Shown here: positions 33,467 through 46,500 of the stretch, piece after piece
Layout: every line of letters starts with the position of its first letter
Numbering within the stretch: position 1 is the stretch's first letter
From: Zygnema circumcarinatum
Lineage: Eukaryota; Streptophyta; Zygnematophyceae; Zygnematales; Zygnemataceae
NCBI GenBank assembly: GCA_037447605.1
Contig: CM074807.1
Coordinates: 1,904,117-1,968,116 of the forward strand
Length of the DNA: 64,000 nucleotides
Reading direction: 5' to 3'
Made by a program: the position numbers and the translations under genes
Notes under the pieces: model-generated
Database searches by the model: none
The model's input: only the letters and a program-made list of their open reading frames with translations
Told to the model about the DNA's origin: nothing

Positions 33467-36400
33467 TCAAAAGGAACAGCTCATAACTAGATTTCGCTGG
33501 AAAACCAAGAAACACGTGGAGAAGGGTTCCAGGGTTTGGCAGCGTCCTCTGCACACTATCTCTCGGTCCTGCACGCTCTCACCTCTGCTCCAGCAACCAG
33601 TGCGTCGGCTGCTGGGTGTGAAGCAATACATACAACAGCCTTTGAGCAGACTATTGCAGGTGATGACACTTCATCCGTCTCCTGGCTGCCATGCACCACT
33701 TCACGCATCAGATTATGAAACTGCAGCAGCTCTACATTCTCCAAAAGAAGTTATTGAGGCAAGCTGCAAGTCTCACTTAACAATTGTGATGAATAAAAAC
33801 AGAGAGACAAGCCTAAGGAGCTAAGGTGTGAAGGAGAAGAGAAGCTACGGTGGTCTGGCGGTCTGAAGGGAGAGTTTGGAATGCACAGCTGCTCCAAAGT
33901 CGAGAAGATCAACTCCCAGCGTGGTTGGTGATGGGACGCAAAATATCTGCAGCACGACAGACATACGAATTACTATTAGCCAACAAGTGAAAGGAGTGAT
34001 GTGTTGCATACACGTGGACTGGCTAATGCAAAGAGAGCATTACAAAAAACAAAAGTGCACGGATGCGAGAGACGCAATGCAGAAACATAACATTGCTGAC
34101 TGGAGACGGTTGACTACCACTCCTATTCATACAAAAAAATCGACTACTGTCCAGGAGTCTTCACTGCTAGTGCCCAAAGAGGGTCCTTCGTGCAGTTACA
34201 GAATCAACCGCCAGCCACGCTGCACGACGCTTGCTCACACGCGCCCACGGCCGCGACCTCATCGCTTGTTCATCTCTGCAGTTGCCACATCAATCAAGGA
34301 CAGGTGAGAAAAAGTTGGGCCAAAAGTTCCACTCCCTCAAGGAACAATAAAAACGAAGTAAGCACGCAAAACTGTGAGCAATGCCAGCGTTAATTTGGAA
34401 AGGGATAAGAGCTACTGAGATCTTCAAATGACTTCGAATGCTGAAAGAAGTATGGAAGCTCGACATGAACTAAAATGCCGGAGGTTGTAAGAGCCTCACT
34501 CTTGCGCAGACCACGGAATGGGAGGGCAGTGTATATGGGTCAAGGACATCGCTCCAATGTCGAGAGTTCCCGACCTGCCACCTCCAAAGCTCTTTCATAA
34601 AAAGAGCACAAACGCCATCACTATACTGCTACCAGGGAAGGACTCTGCTCCTTCAAAGAACATGGGAGCAAGGCCAGGATGAAGACCATTTCGACTCAAA
34701 TCTTTTCTTAGTTAACATGCTCTTGCCCCACGCAGAGATGCATCGACGCCTGGCTCATACTCCTTGCTGGACCATGAGTTCGCTTTGCGCTTTCTCACTT
34801 GTTGAATAAAGACTAGAACCATATTGGAGGGAACACTGCCGTTGTGCACAAGAAAAGAACGCAGGCAGGAACTAAAATGATCTACTGTGATTATCAGTAG
34901 CTCTTATGAACTTGAACAGGAGAATATGACGAACTCAGATGTACCTTGTAAACTAAACATTATACCCATTTCATTTTCCTTTAGAACGCCTAGCCAACAG
35001 TTAGGGCTATTTCCCACCAGCCATTATTGAGGTGGAAACCGAGGCGGTTCTGAACTGATGGATCAAATAACAACGAATGCACGGCGCTAGGCCTCACATC
35101 AGCTTGCTCCTACACAGGACCCCGACAATGCCTTCCGTCATTTCGTCTCCAAAGCCTTCAGTTCTGAAACAAATAGTTTCCAGGCTATTTACTTTGACAT
35201 GGTGCAGCCTGTAGAGTATATCTTAGAACTAAAGCAGACCCTCACCACTTCCTAAGCTCGTGTGAATGAGAGTCCACGACAAGAGGACCCTGCGCGCTCC
35301 TGTGCCGAGTATTTCAAGGAAATGATGCATGATATAGTCAGAATCAGGAAACTAGGGCTACCTGCAGCAGAGGAACCTCGGCTAGAAGCTTGTATATACA
35401 AAAAGTTGTGAGTGGCGGATGATATGCCTGTTATCCCAACATAAAGGGAGTGCGATGAAATTAGTGCAGTGGGAGCTGCAAGCCAACATGATACATAAAA
35501 CCACCGAGAACTTGCTTGATTGCAACAATGCATGCATAGGCGACATGATACAGGAAAGACAATAGACTACGATGCCGGTATTATGCCCTCATTAATGTTC
35601 CAGACTCCCTGTGCGCTCATAATCTCTTCTTCTGAATATCACGAAACTATAACGGAGTTAGGTCATGATATGTGTCTGCAAGCAGCACTTGTACCTGATT
35701 CGCTGAGCAGAATGCAGTGGACAGCCTGCCGCCGCGCAGGTCCCACGCTTGAACAACACCCGATTCAGTTCCCGCATAGACAACCTGGCGAAGCCAAACA
35801 GGCCGGATAGCAAGTCAGCAAGTCATGGATAGAAACGATGAAGCGCCAAAGTGGTGAGAGAATCCAATACTTATCATTGAGCAATCATCCATGATAGCTC
35901 AAAGTGATGGTATGACCTCTCACAAGATCATCACTCGTGGAAAAAGACCTGTTCGTCAGACCCACCTGTTCATCTTCCGAGAGTTGCAGGCCGTGCAGGG
36001 CTCCGAATGCGGGATGGGCCGCCGCCGTAGAGGAGGACTGCGAGATGCTTCTGCGGCGATCCCAAAGCAGCACTCGCCCCCCTCGCCCGCCTGCAAGCAG
36101 CCTTCCATCGCACAGTCCCACAGGCCACAGGAGGGATCTCAATGTCACTGTTGTACGAATTCAGAGCAATCACATGCTTGCTGTGCAGTCCTACTAGTGT
36201 GGGTCCAAAAGACGACGACAAAAGAAGCCAGGTCGTTTACCTTCCGCATCGACAATCAAAGTTAGGTGGTTAGTTGGCAGTCTTCATATCACAATTATAC
36301 GTCATTATTTCAAAGGGGGAGATGCATGGACAACCAAAAAAAAAATGACAAAATATAAAATATAAACCGTTGCCCACTGCTGAAAGAGCGAGTCCCACGT

Positions 36401-38096
36401 GTTCAAGGTCATATCCTATGCTTGTAAAATCCTCTAATCGTATGGCTGACTTGCTTAATGAAGGGAACAAATGAAGTCAGCTTATTAATTTGTGATATTT
36501 GAAAGGAGACATTCCCAGTTTAACGTGCTATTGAAATGGTATGCTTAAAGGACATACATACACCTTCACTCAAACATGTAGTTTTTAATGACCATGAACT
36601 TCACATATGTTAGAAACACTAACGACTATACGTCAATGTGGGAGGGGAAAGAGAGGAAGAAAGAACATCACCTGAAACGGGAATGTGCAGAAAAGGTGAG
36701 GTCATAGAGGCCAGCTCTTCCCTTGTCAGCCCATCCATCTTCTCTTACGGACAAGACCTGCAAGCAAAGCTTCACACGTCGCAGCTAACTCATAGACTCC
36801 GCTCAGCTTCAATCGATCAACAGCAAGTTACACTTCGGGAGAGGGAAAACTTGCTACTGCGAATCAATAGGCTGCAGGCACAGACTTTGAATCATCACGA
36901 CGGGTACCCGTACGGACCAATATGTAAACTCTCAAGGAGGTCTCTCTTTTGATTTTTGCTCGTTACTGGACGAGGTCAAGGGAGAGAGCAAGCTTGACTT
37001 TGCAGTTATTCATTGTGCAAGCCCTTCTAATATCAGAAACACCATACCTCGCGCCTGCCTGCTTCCATGTCTACACAAAAGACGGTATTCACTCCATCTG
37101 CCACGCATCCCACCTGAAACCCCAAAATCTCGCATGCTTGAATAACCTCGTAAAATTCTATCGCTGTGCAGGGTCGTGAGACGAATTCTCATCGTTTCTG
37201 GTCTTTCGAAAATGCATGAAACGAAAAGCATTGTTCTGGACCGAGAAAAAAGTTGCATGGACAGAGCAATTATTACGCACCTCATTGGACTTGGTTGGGT
37301 TCCATGTGGCAGCTTCGAGATTGTGTTGGAGGGATACGGAGTGCACGAGCTCTGAACTTTCCGCCAAGCTGCCTGCACGGCATCAAAGGCTTCATAGTGA
37401 AACTGTCTCTGCCAGCTTGAATCGCAAAAAAATAATGTGAAGGGCTAGGCGAAAGTGAAAGTGAAAGTGATACAAAGTGACCAATACGACCAGTGCACGA
37501 CCGGCTTTGGCAGAGAGTTCGGTGCATGCCTCCAATAAGAGATAGTTTGGATCATAATGTGGTCAGCAGTAATTCTATAAGGATGAGTGCGTACTTTATT
37601 CACATTTAGTGAGACAAAATGGAAAATCTCTGCGAAGCAAAACATGGATGCCGTCAGTCCCTTTCATGGGGCCTCTGGCTGCATACCCGTAGGGATGCTG
37701 CATTTTAATTTGTAGACAGAGAGCCATCCTGCTGTAGAAGCTGAGACCAAATGCTTTCCCTGAAGGTAAAGGCAACAAAAATTGACAGATAAGGAGTTAG
37801 CCATCCATCAACACTTTCTACATTCACAGGAGAAACGGGACATTAAAGGGAGTGCAAGATATGACAAATGTGGAAATTCACTCAAATGATTTGCTCATTA
37901 AGAGTAGGCACGCTTGAACCTGAACAGCAAAAACTACTCACATCGGAAGCTGAGGTTAACCACCGTTGACCTGTGGCGGGCATACGACAAGACATCGGAA
38001 TGCGAAGAGTTGACGCACTGGGCCTGCACTCACCTCCGAGTCGAACTCCAGGCTCGAGATATGCACGCTGGAGAGCGCGGGTGCTGCCATAATCAT
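33467..38096 (-). CDS. WD40-repeat protein of unassigned family
   Basis: Supported exons are 38034-38096, 37687-37759, 37281-37372, 37048-37113, 36672-36757, 36241-36281, 35966-36147, 35695-35784, (35246-35351), 35018-35102, (34500-34551), 34200-34275, 33583-33720 and 33467-33496; those in brackets are weaker. About 390 residues result. Blades are recognisable by SLEFDSEGKHLVSASTAGW, LEAATWNPTKSNEV, DGRLLAGGRGGRVLLWDRR, VVYAGTESGVVQAWDLRGG, VHSLLFDPSVQNRLGFHLNN and VVCIASHPAADALVAGAE. It is therefore a beta-propeller, likely a scaffold, perhaps a DDB1-CUL4 substrate receptor or a transducin-like protein. The phase between 34500 and 34275 does not match, so one small exon or junction is wrong. 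I do not recognise an orthologue. Confidence 0.72.
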
Positions 38097-40547
38097 GTCA
38101 GGGAATGGTAGCAATTAAGCAAAACAGCCTCATAGCTGGAAAAGAAGACAAAAAATAAGCAAAAAGAGTATCTGCATGACAAAAGCAACTGAGGATGATC
38201 CATAATGGCATGATCCTCAATTCAAATCTTCGAAGGAAGCCTTTATTTTCACTTTCATAAATGGGGGACCTGCCGGATATCATGCCATCAACGCATATAG
38301 GCTGAAATGCCTAGTCTGGGATGCACAAGTCAAGGGCATATGCTGGTGGCTAGTGGCTTCATCGAAAGGGAATTGTTTATAAGGTAGTAACAAGTTCAGC
38401 TTCGTTTTTCTTGGAGAGGTGCGGTAATCCCATCCCTGTTACTTGAGCCTGTTGGTCTGTTCGTGCTTAAAGAGTTCATCGTTCATTGTTGTGTAGCGTG
38501 TGCAGAGTGGTCCAGTGTACAGCCAAGGGCAACCAAGTTGGCATGCGCTACAGTACTTCGAATATGAAATTACATGTGGAAGTGACAAGCATCATCTATC
38601 TTTGGATTTTGCAAGAATCACACTGTGCTTTTTCTTATCATGTCTATTATTGTGTATTGTTCAATTTACATGCATTAAAAAAGCTTCTGTTTTGCGTACT
38701 TCCCAATTCCTTCTAAAGGACGGAGGACATAGGGTAAGACCCAGATTGTGAAGGAGGCTTCATTCTGTGGGACACAACAGACATGAAGCATACGCTGACT
38801 CGTACGCAACTCTTGTTACCTGGCAACAACAAGCCTCGCTTGTCCAAGCACATAAAAACTCATTCCCGTTGGATTAATTTAAGTAAAAGCTACAGATTTG
38901 ATGCCCGACTGAAAGCACCTCCTTGACGTCGGAAAAGAGAATTGGCAGTACCGTCTGTGCTCCAAACCTGTTGCATTTTGCAAAAATGAAATCAGAAACC
39001 TGCTGGTTTGCTCCTTCAGAAAAGACAGTTTTTGCCGAAGTGGATGGCCATCAGTGCCAACAAAAGATAAATTTCGGCCGTCGTTGATTTTCTGAGCTTT
39101 CTGTAATGTCTTTGGCTACATTTGCTATACACTCGGTACACGGTCATCAAATAAGTGAGAAATGATGGAAATGAAAAAAGAAAGTGGGATCGTCGAACTA
39201 TGGCTTTGATTGTGCAGATTTATAGGACTCGCGTACGCAATCTGGATTTATCTTCATATCATATGAGATAATCATTTTCGAAGGCTGGCATGAAAACGCG
39301 TCAATCGTTTGACTAAATGTTTTAAGTCAATTTTCGTTTTTTCACATGCTGCATTACTGTAGATGAAACCAAGAAAGCCAGATATCTAAGTTCACTTGCT
39401 TATTTCTGTGTCTACGAATATTTCCTCGGATGTTTTTTGGCTGGATTGGCTGTTCAATGTAAATGCCGCATTCCAAAAGTTTTAGCAAATAATTAACAGA
39501 CATCACCTGTGAGTATCCAGCAATATTTCGGCAAACCAGCTGTCTCCTCAGCCTTCCCGGCATTCGGCCTAGCGATTCATATTCTTGAAGCGCACTTAGT
39601 TTCCTGCAGCCGCACAATGTGCACGCCCATAGCGCGCTACTCGAGCTCAGTCGTCAAGTGCGTCCGCAGCACAAACTCCATTGCAGCGGAGCCCTCCCTC
39701 GCGGCTCACCTCTTTCGAGTACGAGGCTTCTCTGTGAAGGAGGCGGCGGCGATGCTGACAGGGGATTTCTTAAAGAAAGCCTCCAAGTTGTGGCTCCCCA
39801 TGGCTGGTGCCTCGGTTCAGCGAATGAAAAGCACCCGGCAGCTCATCCAGCTACTGCCTGCCAGCAGCAGGCCTCCATGGATTACAAATTTGCCATGCAG
39901 CAACGCGTTTAGAGGTTGTAGCGTCGGAGGCTTGGAGAGCGCTTTCCTCCGCTGACGGCCAAGGCGGGACAAGACGCCGCTGTACTTTAATTAGTACTTC
40001 TGTGGGTGCTGCAATTTATATGCTTTTTTAGTTTCTGAATTTTCTGATTCTTGCTCATAAATTAGCGTTATCAACTGCTTTTGAGGTTGATGCTGCAATT
40101 TCAGCGTGATCAGTTATTTTTTTGGTCGAAATGGTTTCAAAGTCCAAAAAGGTTGTGTCATATCGTAATTGCACTCATGCATGTTCTTGCCAGTTCGGTG
40201 ACCGCAGGAGGAATTCAAACTCATCTGTGAAACCTCTAACTTCCTTTCTTCCTAGAGTGATCCGCAACAAAAAATAACTTTATTTCACAGGAACTGAAGG
40301 CCTCTCTTGGTACTGACGAGAACCATTTGAGAGGAATAAATTTGGCAAAGATGCGTGCGAGACAGGAAGTTGCTTATACATGCAATGGTAATGGGTATGG
40401 CAGACATAAACTGCCCCCGATCACCTGATGAGCACGCAGCTCTGCCCTCTAAAACTCAATATGGCGAAGCCGCGAATCCAGAGAAGTCCTTTCTGGAGGA
40501 CTTGAAAGGCTGAAGGCGAAACAGATCATGCGGGGAGGGGATGAAGA
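38097..40547. other. Spacer between WD40 gene start and VPS54 stop
   Basis: These 2.45 kb must hold the WD40 promoter and the VPS54 3' end. Apart from the plus-strand ORF at 39618-39955, no coding signal is seen. 38400-39400 is AT-rich and featureless. Confidence 0.5.
39618..39955 (+). CDS. Unassigned ORF, possible single exon
   Basis: From the ATG at 39618 the plus frame is open for 112 residues and ends in TGA at 39955. The local GC content is higher than in the flanks. The product is basic, with an amphipathic stretch (LFRVRGFSVKEAAAMLTG) vaguely like an mTERF-type helical repeat. A good 3' splice site (tttcctgcag, ending at 39610) lies just upstream and would make this a terminal exon of a plus-strand gene. 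I found no partner exon. It could equally be chance, as it overlaps nothing else. I assign no function. Confidence 0.25.
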
Positions 40548-43500
40548 TCAGGGAGGGGCCTCTGTTCCAAATCTGAGCAATAACAACTGATCTAATTCGC
40601 GCCCTTTGCTTTCGTCAGCCAGTGGAGCAGCAGGAAGGGCCCTCAGACACTGCAGGACCAGCTGAATGTCGCGGTACAGCCTGCAGCCCAAACCAGCACT
40701 CGACTGCACCCCATCAGATATCTCTTAACTCCATATCATTTCCAGCAGTCGACTTTGCCAACAGTAAAGTTACAGATAATGCACGTGCTTTTTAGAAAGT
40801 GGCAATCCTGGACTTTGTGTACGCGAACAAAGGTTCAAAAACATCTGCGCTCATGGAACATCGATATGAGAGTGAACGCACCGTCGCTTTGATTGCGGCG
40901 TTAAGACCTCCACCTTCGAGAAAGAGTCCGCTAGTTGTACATGGAATAGTTCCACAACTCTCCTGTGTTGTTTACAAAACTAACTATGTTAGATTCTTGC
41001 TTGTGATTGCAAGGAGTGAAAGCAAGAATGGCTTTTCCCACTATCAACGTCCCTGCAGAGGGAGGATGTGCTATTCTCGTCACCATCAGATCCCCATGCA
41101 TTCATCACAGCTGCCGGTTTTCTAATCACGGGCAATTTTCATCGGTCTAAAATCACGAGTCTCATTACGTGCTAATTGCATGGCCGACTATCGGTTTGTC
41201 TTCACACTGCCACCTTGTATGTTTTTCAAAGCTGACCCTGTCTGAGTCAGAACGTGCAAAGAAAACGATCAAAAGAGAAACAACATGAAGGAACAAAGTG
41301 TTAAGGACTCACGAGAAAATAGATCGCAAGTCCGACTCAAGGAGCAAAGGAGACAACACACGATGAAGAACGCCGACTTCCTGCACCTCCAACACGAACT
41401 CAGTTAGCTGACCAATCATTAGGAGCAAGAAACCAATATTCTCTTCGGTAGTTATTGTGCATCAAATATAGACCATGTCATTATGTAGGCAACTGATCCC
41501 TTCACCCAATGAGCTTTAGTGCTTGTGAACAATGGAAAAATCGCGAATGCCAACTGCCACCCCGTTCAAGCTTGCATGCATAGCCTGACAATCAGGAAGT
41601 GGATTTAACTAGCTGCAATTGCCCTACACTCACATAAGGCCAATTGTCTCACAGCAGTGTACTTTGATCACCAAAGCACGCACCCTCATCCATTGATATC
41701 TGTCACTATGACAGCACTCCAATGTCCATGATAGTTTGCATACACACCTATTCTGTCCATATGCCAAAGTAAACGAGAATTGAAGATGCGGCTAATTTCC
41801 TATGTAAATGGGTTTGGCAAAGGGCCGCCGCAATGCTGCACTGCAACCCTGGGATGGGTGGATCATGTGAGCAATGCAAACTTCTAGCAACTTTCGTCCC
41901 AAACATGATGCCCACAATAGAGCTGTATGTACCTTGGTCAGAGCACGGGCAAACTGAGAAGGTAGTTGATCCCCCTCATCGGGCTTATTCCAGCCATCCG
42001 CCATTGCTGGCAGAGAGCGAAGGTGCACCAGCAAACGCTCTCTCATGATGGCTACGAGCTTGGAGTGCACCTCATCTCGGTGCACGCGGTAATCCTGTCA
42101 GAGATGCAGCCATGTAGAGAATTGACCTTTGAAAGCATCCTTCCCTACTGCAGGTCCACGATTCAAGTCATAACTACTGCTCTTGTACACTACTTTGTTC
42201 AGCCAAACATCAAAAGAATCTAGCTCGCTAAGTTCAGGTTACGGAGCAGTAAGTGCAGAGTGCCTATGGCCAGTCATGATGATCAATCTTGGGGAGTCTC
42301 CAATTAAGTCTCTAGCAGCAGGCGAGGATGAGAACCTCATATATGTTGGCAACGGAGTAGGAGAGCTTAAGGTACTATATGAGAAGCTCAAGAGGCATTT
42401 CCGGACTTTAATATCTGCGGTGTAGGTCATTAATGCCCTCGATGAATGCCAAGAGTAGCCCTTAGGACTGAGTGGAACAGTCGAAAACGCAGACTTCTCA
42501 TCCATAGAAACAACTACATAGGTGTGTCCGATCGAAGCCAAGAAACCATTTCGCTGCTTCTCATTCACCAGATCACGAGCCTCCAGCTCCCTGCTCAGCT
42601 GCACCACATACCTGGGCCACCCGGTCAATCTCCATCAGCAAGAGCCCTTTTCTGGCGTCCGGTATGTGCACTGATAAGCTCCTTCGAATATCTGCACAGA
42701 ACCACATCAACCAGCGGTTAACGTAAAGTAACAGGGAATCAATACGTTAAGCACCCGCAGAGGGGTTCCAAACAGATAAAAAAAGCAGCTTCAGGTACTT
42801 CTCCAGAGGTGAAAGAAAAATTCACAGTAAAGAAGAAGGTTACAAAGAAGGTTGCAGGTGGAACTGCTCAGTTTGTTCTGTGCTCCGGTCCTTACCACCA
42901 ATCAGGGCGTAAAAAACGCTGATGCATTGGCTGGAGAGAGCCAAATGCTTTGCAGTGATAGATTTGAGACCGGACACCTGGCGTGCCCCTCCAGCAATCC
43001 CAACAAACGTAAGTCTACATGAACACCAACATTTAAAGGCATTGCAATTCACAGACTCCATAATAGCACCTCTCATGTCAGCAAGCACTCCAAGATGCCA
43101 TAGGAGATCATCAACAAAGGTTCATAGAAGTAGCAAAACAGGCGACCTACACACTATCCAGCGATCTGAATTTGCTCGTCATGGGGGACTCCTCCCCTAG
43201 GCTATTCATCATCATACTCGCATTCCAATCGCAAGAGCATCGGAGTCATAGTTCCTTGAAGAGTAGCCATAGATAGTTCGTTTGAAACAGAGTACATCAA
43301 AAAGACATCACCTCCTGTATCTAGAGTAGCACGTTTTTGTCAGAAGCCAAGGGCTGCGATCACGTCCTATTCTTTTGTCGCTTTTGCGAACATAACCGAC
43401 CATGCGAAAAAGGAAAAAACAGACTGCCCACCAATTACTGGTTGCCTCAGCATGCCATGCACCAGACCCACACAAAGTATATGCGATGACGGCATTTCCC

Positions 43501-46500
43501 TTTCGGTGGATGCAAAAGGTGAACAAACACCGTGCCCCGAGCCCCCGTGCACATGCACTAATAGGCATATGAAAGGAATGGCTAAAGCAGCACATGATGC
43601 AGCAGCAGCATATGCCAATTTATTGCCAATCAATTTGATAATTTTCGAGATATATAAACCGAAGTGGGAAGATTCGACAACGACAATAAAGGGACAAGTG
43701 ACAGCCACACAGAACCGTGAAGAATAATTGATCAGCAGATTGCGGAGGTGGTTCCAAGCATGCACATGCAAAACGAGTGAACGAGTGAAGTGAAAGCAGT
43801 CTATTAAAGCCTCGACATGCCAGGCAGCAAAGCTCAAATTGTCGACAATGATTTCAATCATAAAGCAAGGACCCAGTCAATTGACGGAAACGTAACATGC
43901 CTGCAGGAGTCGATAAAGTAGACTCCTAAAGCATTTCTGCCCATATGCCTGTCAGATGTGAAAATGGCAAACCACCTGCATGGCGCCAGCCCCCAGGACC
44001 AGTTGGCAGGTCCGCGTGTTGAACAGTTTCAAAATTTCCGCCATTCGATGGACCACTTCGGTGGCCATTGCAGGCAACACGTTGGCCACGTCGAGGTAGT
44101 CCGCCACCATCTTCAGCATCATAAGCGCACTGCGCAAGCAGGCAAACAGTCCCTAGCAGTAGGTCAGAGCGCAGAGCGTGGAACATAAGATCCTTGAACC
44201 TTGGCCGCCGCCACACAAGCCGGAGACTCTAGTAGCCGGTCAGCAAGAAACAAGCCGAGCATACACGTCAAGAGGGTGATCGAATTGACAGTCAAAGGAA
44301 GGAACTGATTGCTGCCCTAAGGTAAGCAGATTATGCACGGCTTTAATACACTGTCGTTGTTGGTCTCAACCTAAACTACACCAGGTACCTTCTCGAAAAG
44401 CTGGAGGAAATGTCAGCATTCCATACCAGAACTCGGATTAACCTAACTTAACATCTCTACATTGCTATTGGACCATTGCCCTTCGCCCTGGCAGACTCAA
44501 AATAGGTCTTAGCATGTCAAAATGCGAAAAACAGCAACAGGTGACAAGCGGAACATTGTGCTCACCTGCTGACTACGTGGTAGTACTGACCATGCACTTG
44601 CAATCTTTTCAGGCTTGACTTTAGGACCTTGGGCTTCACTTGAGACTCTGCCAACCCAGCAACTGCAGGCAGGTGGGCCCGACCAGCCCCCGAAGCTCCT
44701 TGAGATGGCAAGGCCTGCTCTACAGCAGTGACTCCTCGAGGAGGGGGCACATGCGCTTGCGTGCTTTCAGAACTAGCTTCTGATGATCTCCCATCTGGGA
44801 CTGCTTGTTGAAGGATTTCTTGGTTTCTATGCTCTGATGTGGTCGACACAGGCTCATCGCTTGTGCCTGCGACCTTCTGATCATGTTCCTCCTTGGGCAT
44901 ATTTTCAACTGCTGTCGAGGCACTGTTTTCAGCCCCTGTTCTTACATCACCTATACCGTTTTCAGCGCCTGATTGAGGGGCTAATTGTGCAGAATCCCCA
45001 CCCATTCCCCCTGAACTTTCTTCTACACGTGCTGCAGGCTCATTACCCGCTTCCCCATTCGCATGAGTTCTAGCATTTGCCAGCACAGCTTGACTAGATT
45101 CAAGCACTGGCCCTGATGTCCGTGACTCCACTGTCTGGCTAGTTTTCCCTGCCTCCCTTTCTATTGATCCATTTGCAGGAGGCTGAAGTCCATTGGCAAC
45201 TTTAGGCAAGGGTGTAAGATCTACTCCAGTACTCATCTCTGCCTCGATCGGCAACTCATCCCCACTGAATGTTCCACTATTCGTGAGCTCAAATGCAGAA
45301 TCAGTTGTGAGTGAGTCGACTATTGCTTGAGACTCGTCTGTTGCATCCACTGCCACCCATGTCTCTTGATCAAGGTGTGAAGCAATGTTTGACAACTGCA
45401 TGCCCCAAAACACAGGAGTCAAGTAAGAATTCAACCAAGTAAATGAAGAAAACCTACCCAGTGGTACTGAGCAGATTGCGCACATCCGCAACCCCTTCTT
45501 GGCAACAGTTACCCTTAGAATCTTTCGACAAAGTTAACATTTTATCAGGTTCATTTGCCACACAGATTCTTTCGGATGAGGTATAAATACTCCCCCTCCC
45601 AAAAATGTCAAGCTACCACCCCCCTGAATTACGAGAACAGAATGGTCACAAAAAAGTTAACTCGCGATCATGTCCAACTCATATCTTACTGTTCATGCAC
45701 AATCCCTCTGCAAAGCCTTACCCGAGAACTGTGCTGGGCATCGACAAAGGATTTTGACTGCGACTGAAGTGTGCCTCGTATACTGTAGCCCAGCCGTCCT
45801 CCAACCTACAAAAGAGAGCCAGATGATCGAATACATGCAATCAATACACCAAGCTTGCCTCCACGCTGACAATAAGTCTGTTGATTCTAGCAAACGCCCA
45901 TTACACATTCTATTTTGCTGTCTATTAAGAGCAAGTGCAAGATATATTGGAGTGTCTATCCAATGCAGTATAAGAGCATCCCTAGTCTATAACGCATGCG
46001 GCATTTAAAATAACTTAACATTTCAAACAAAACCAGCCCCAGGACAGGTATTCATCATTCAGTCACTTTCTGTTCACAACTATTATAATATTTTAGAAAC
46101 AAAATTCAAAAGCAGTAAAGATAACGCATATTATCAGGGGCAAGGTAAATTGCAATGAACATTTGCCAGATGCTACAGGCTCCTTTTGCTTGCCCTGCTT
46201 CAGCTAATCCACACACCATAAACAAACAACACAATAGTCCAAGCTGACCTGCGTTGCATCCGTTACAAAAAGATAAGTAACAGGTCTGAGTCTAGCCGTC
46301 CAAAAGGACTTGTCCCCGAAAGAAGCGCTCATCCTTGAATCACACGAGGAGCAGCAGGAAACAGATGCCCGACTGTTTGCACTTGACTTACTGTCTCTGT
46401 CGCAGAAATGAAGTCGCTGGTGATGTCATGAATGGCAACAAACTCGTGCAGCTTCAGTTTGGGATGAATGACTGCCCGCACGCCCAGCAGCTTGGTCCAC

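Noticed and set aside
33132-33554. 140-residue minus-strand ORF
   Set aside because: It overlaps the WD40 terminal exon, but the splice phase places the stop codon at 33467 in another frame. No homology seen.
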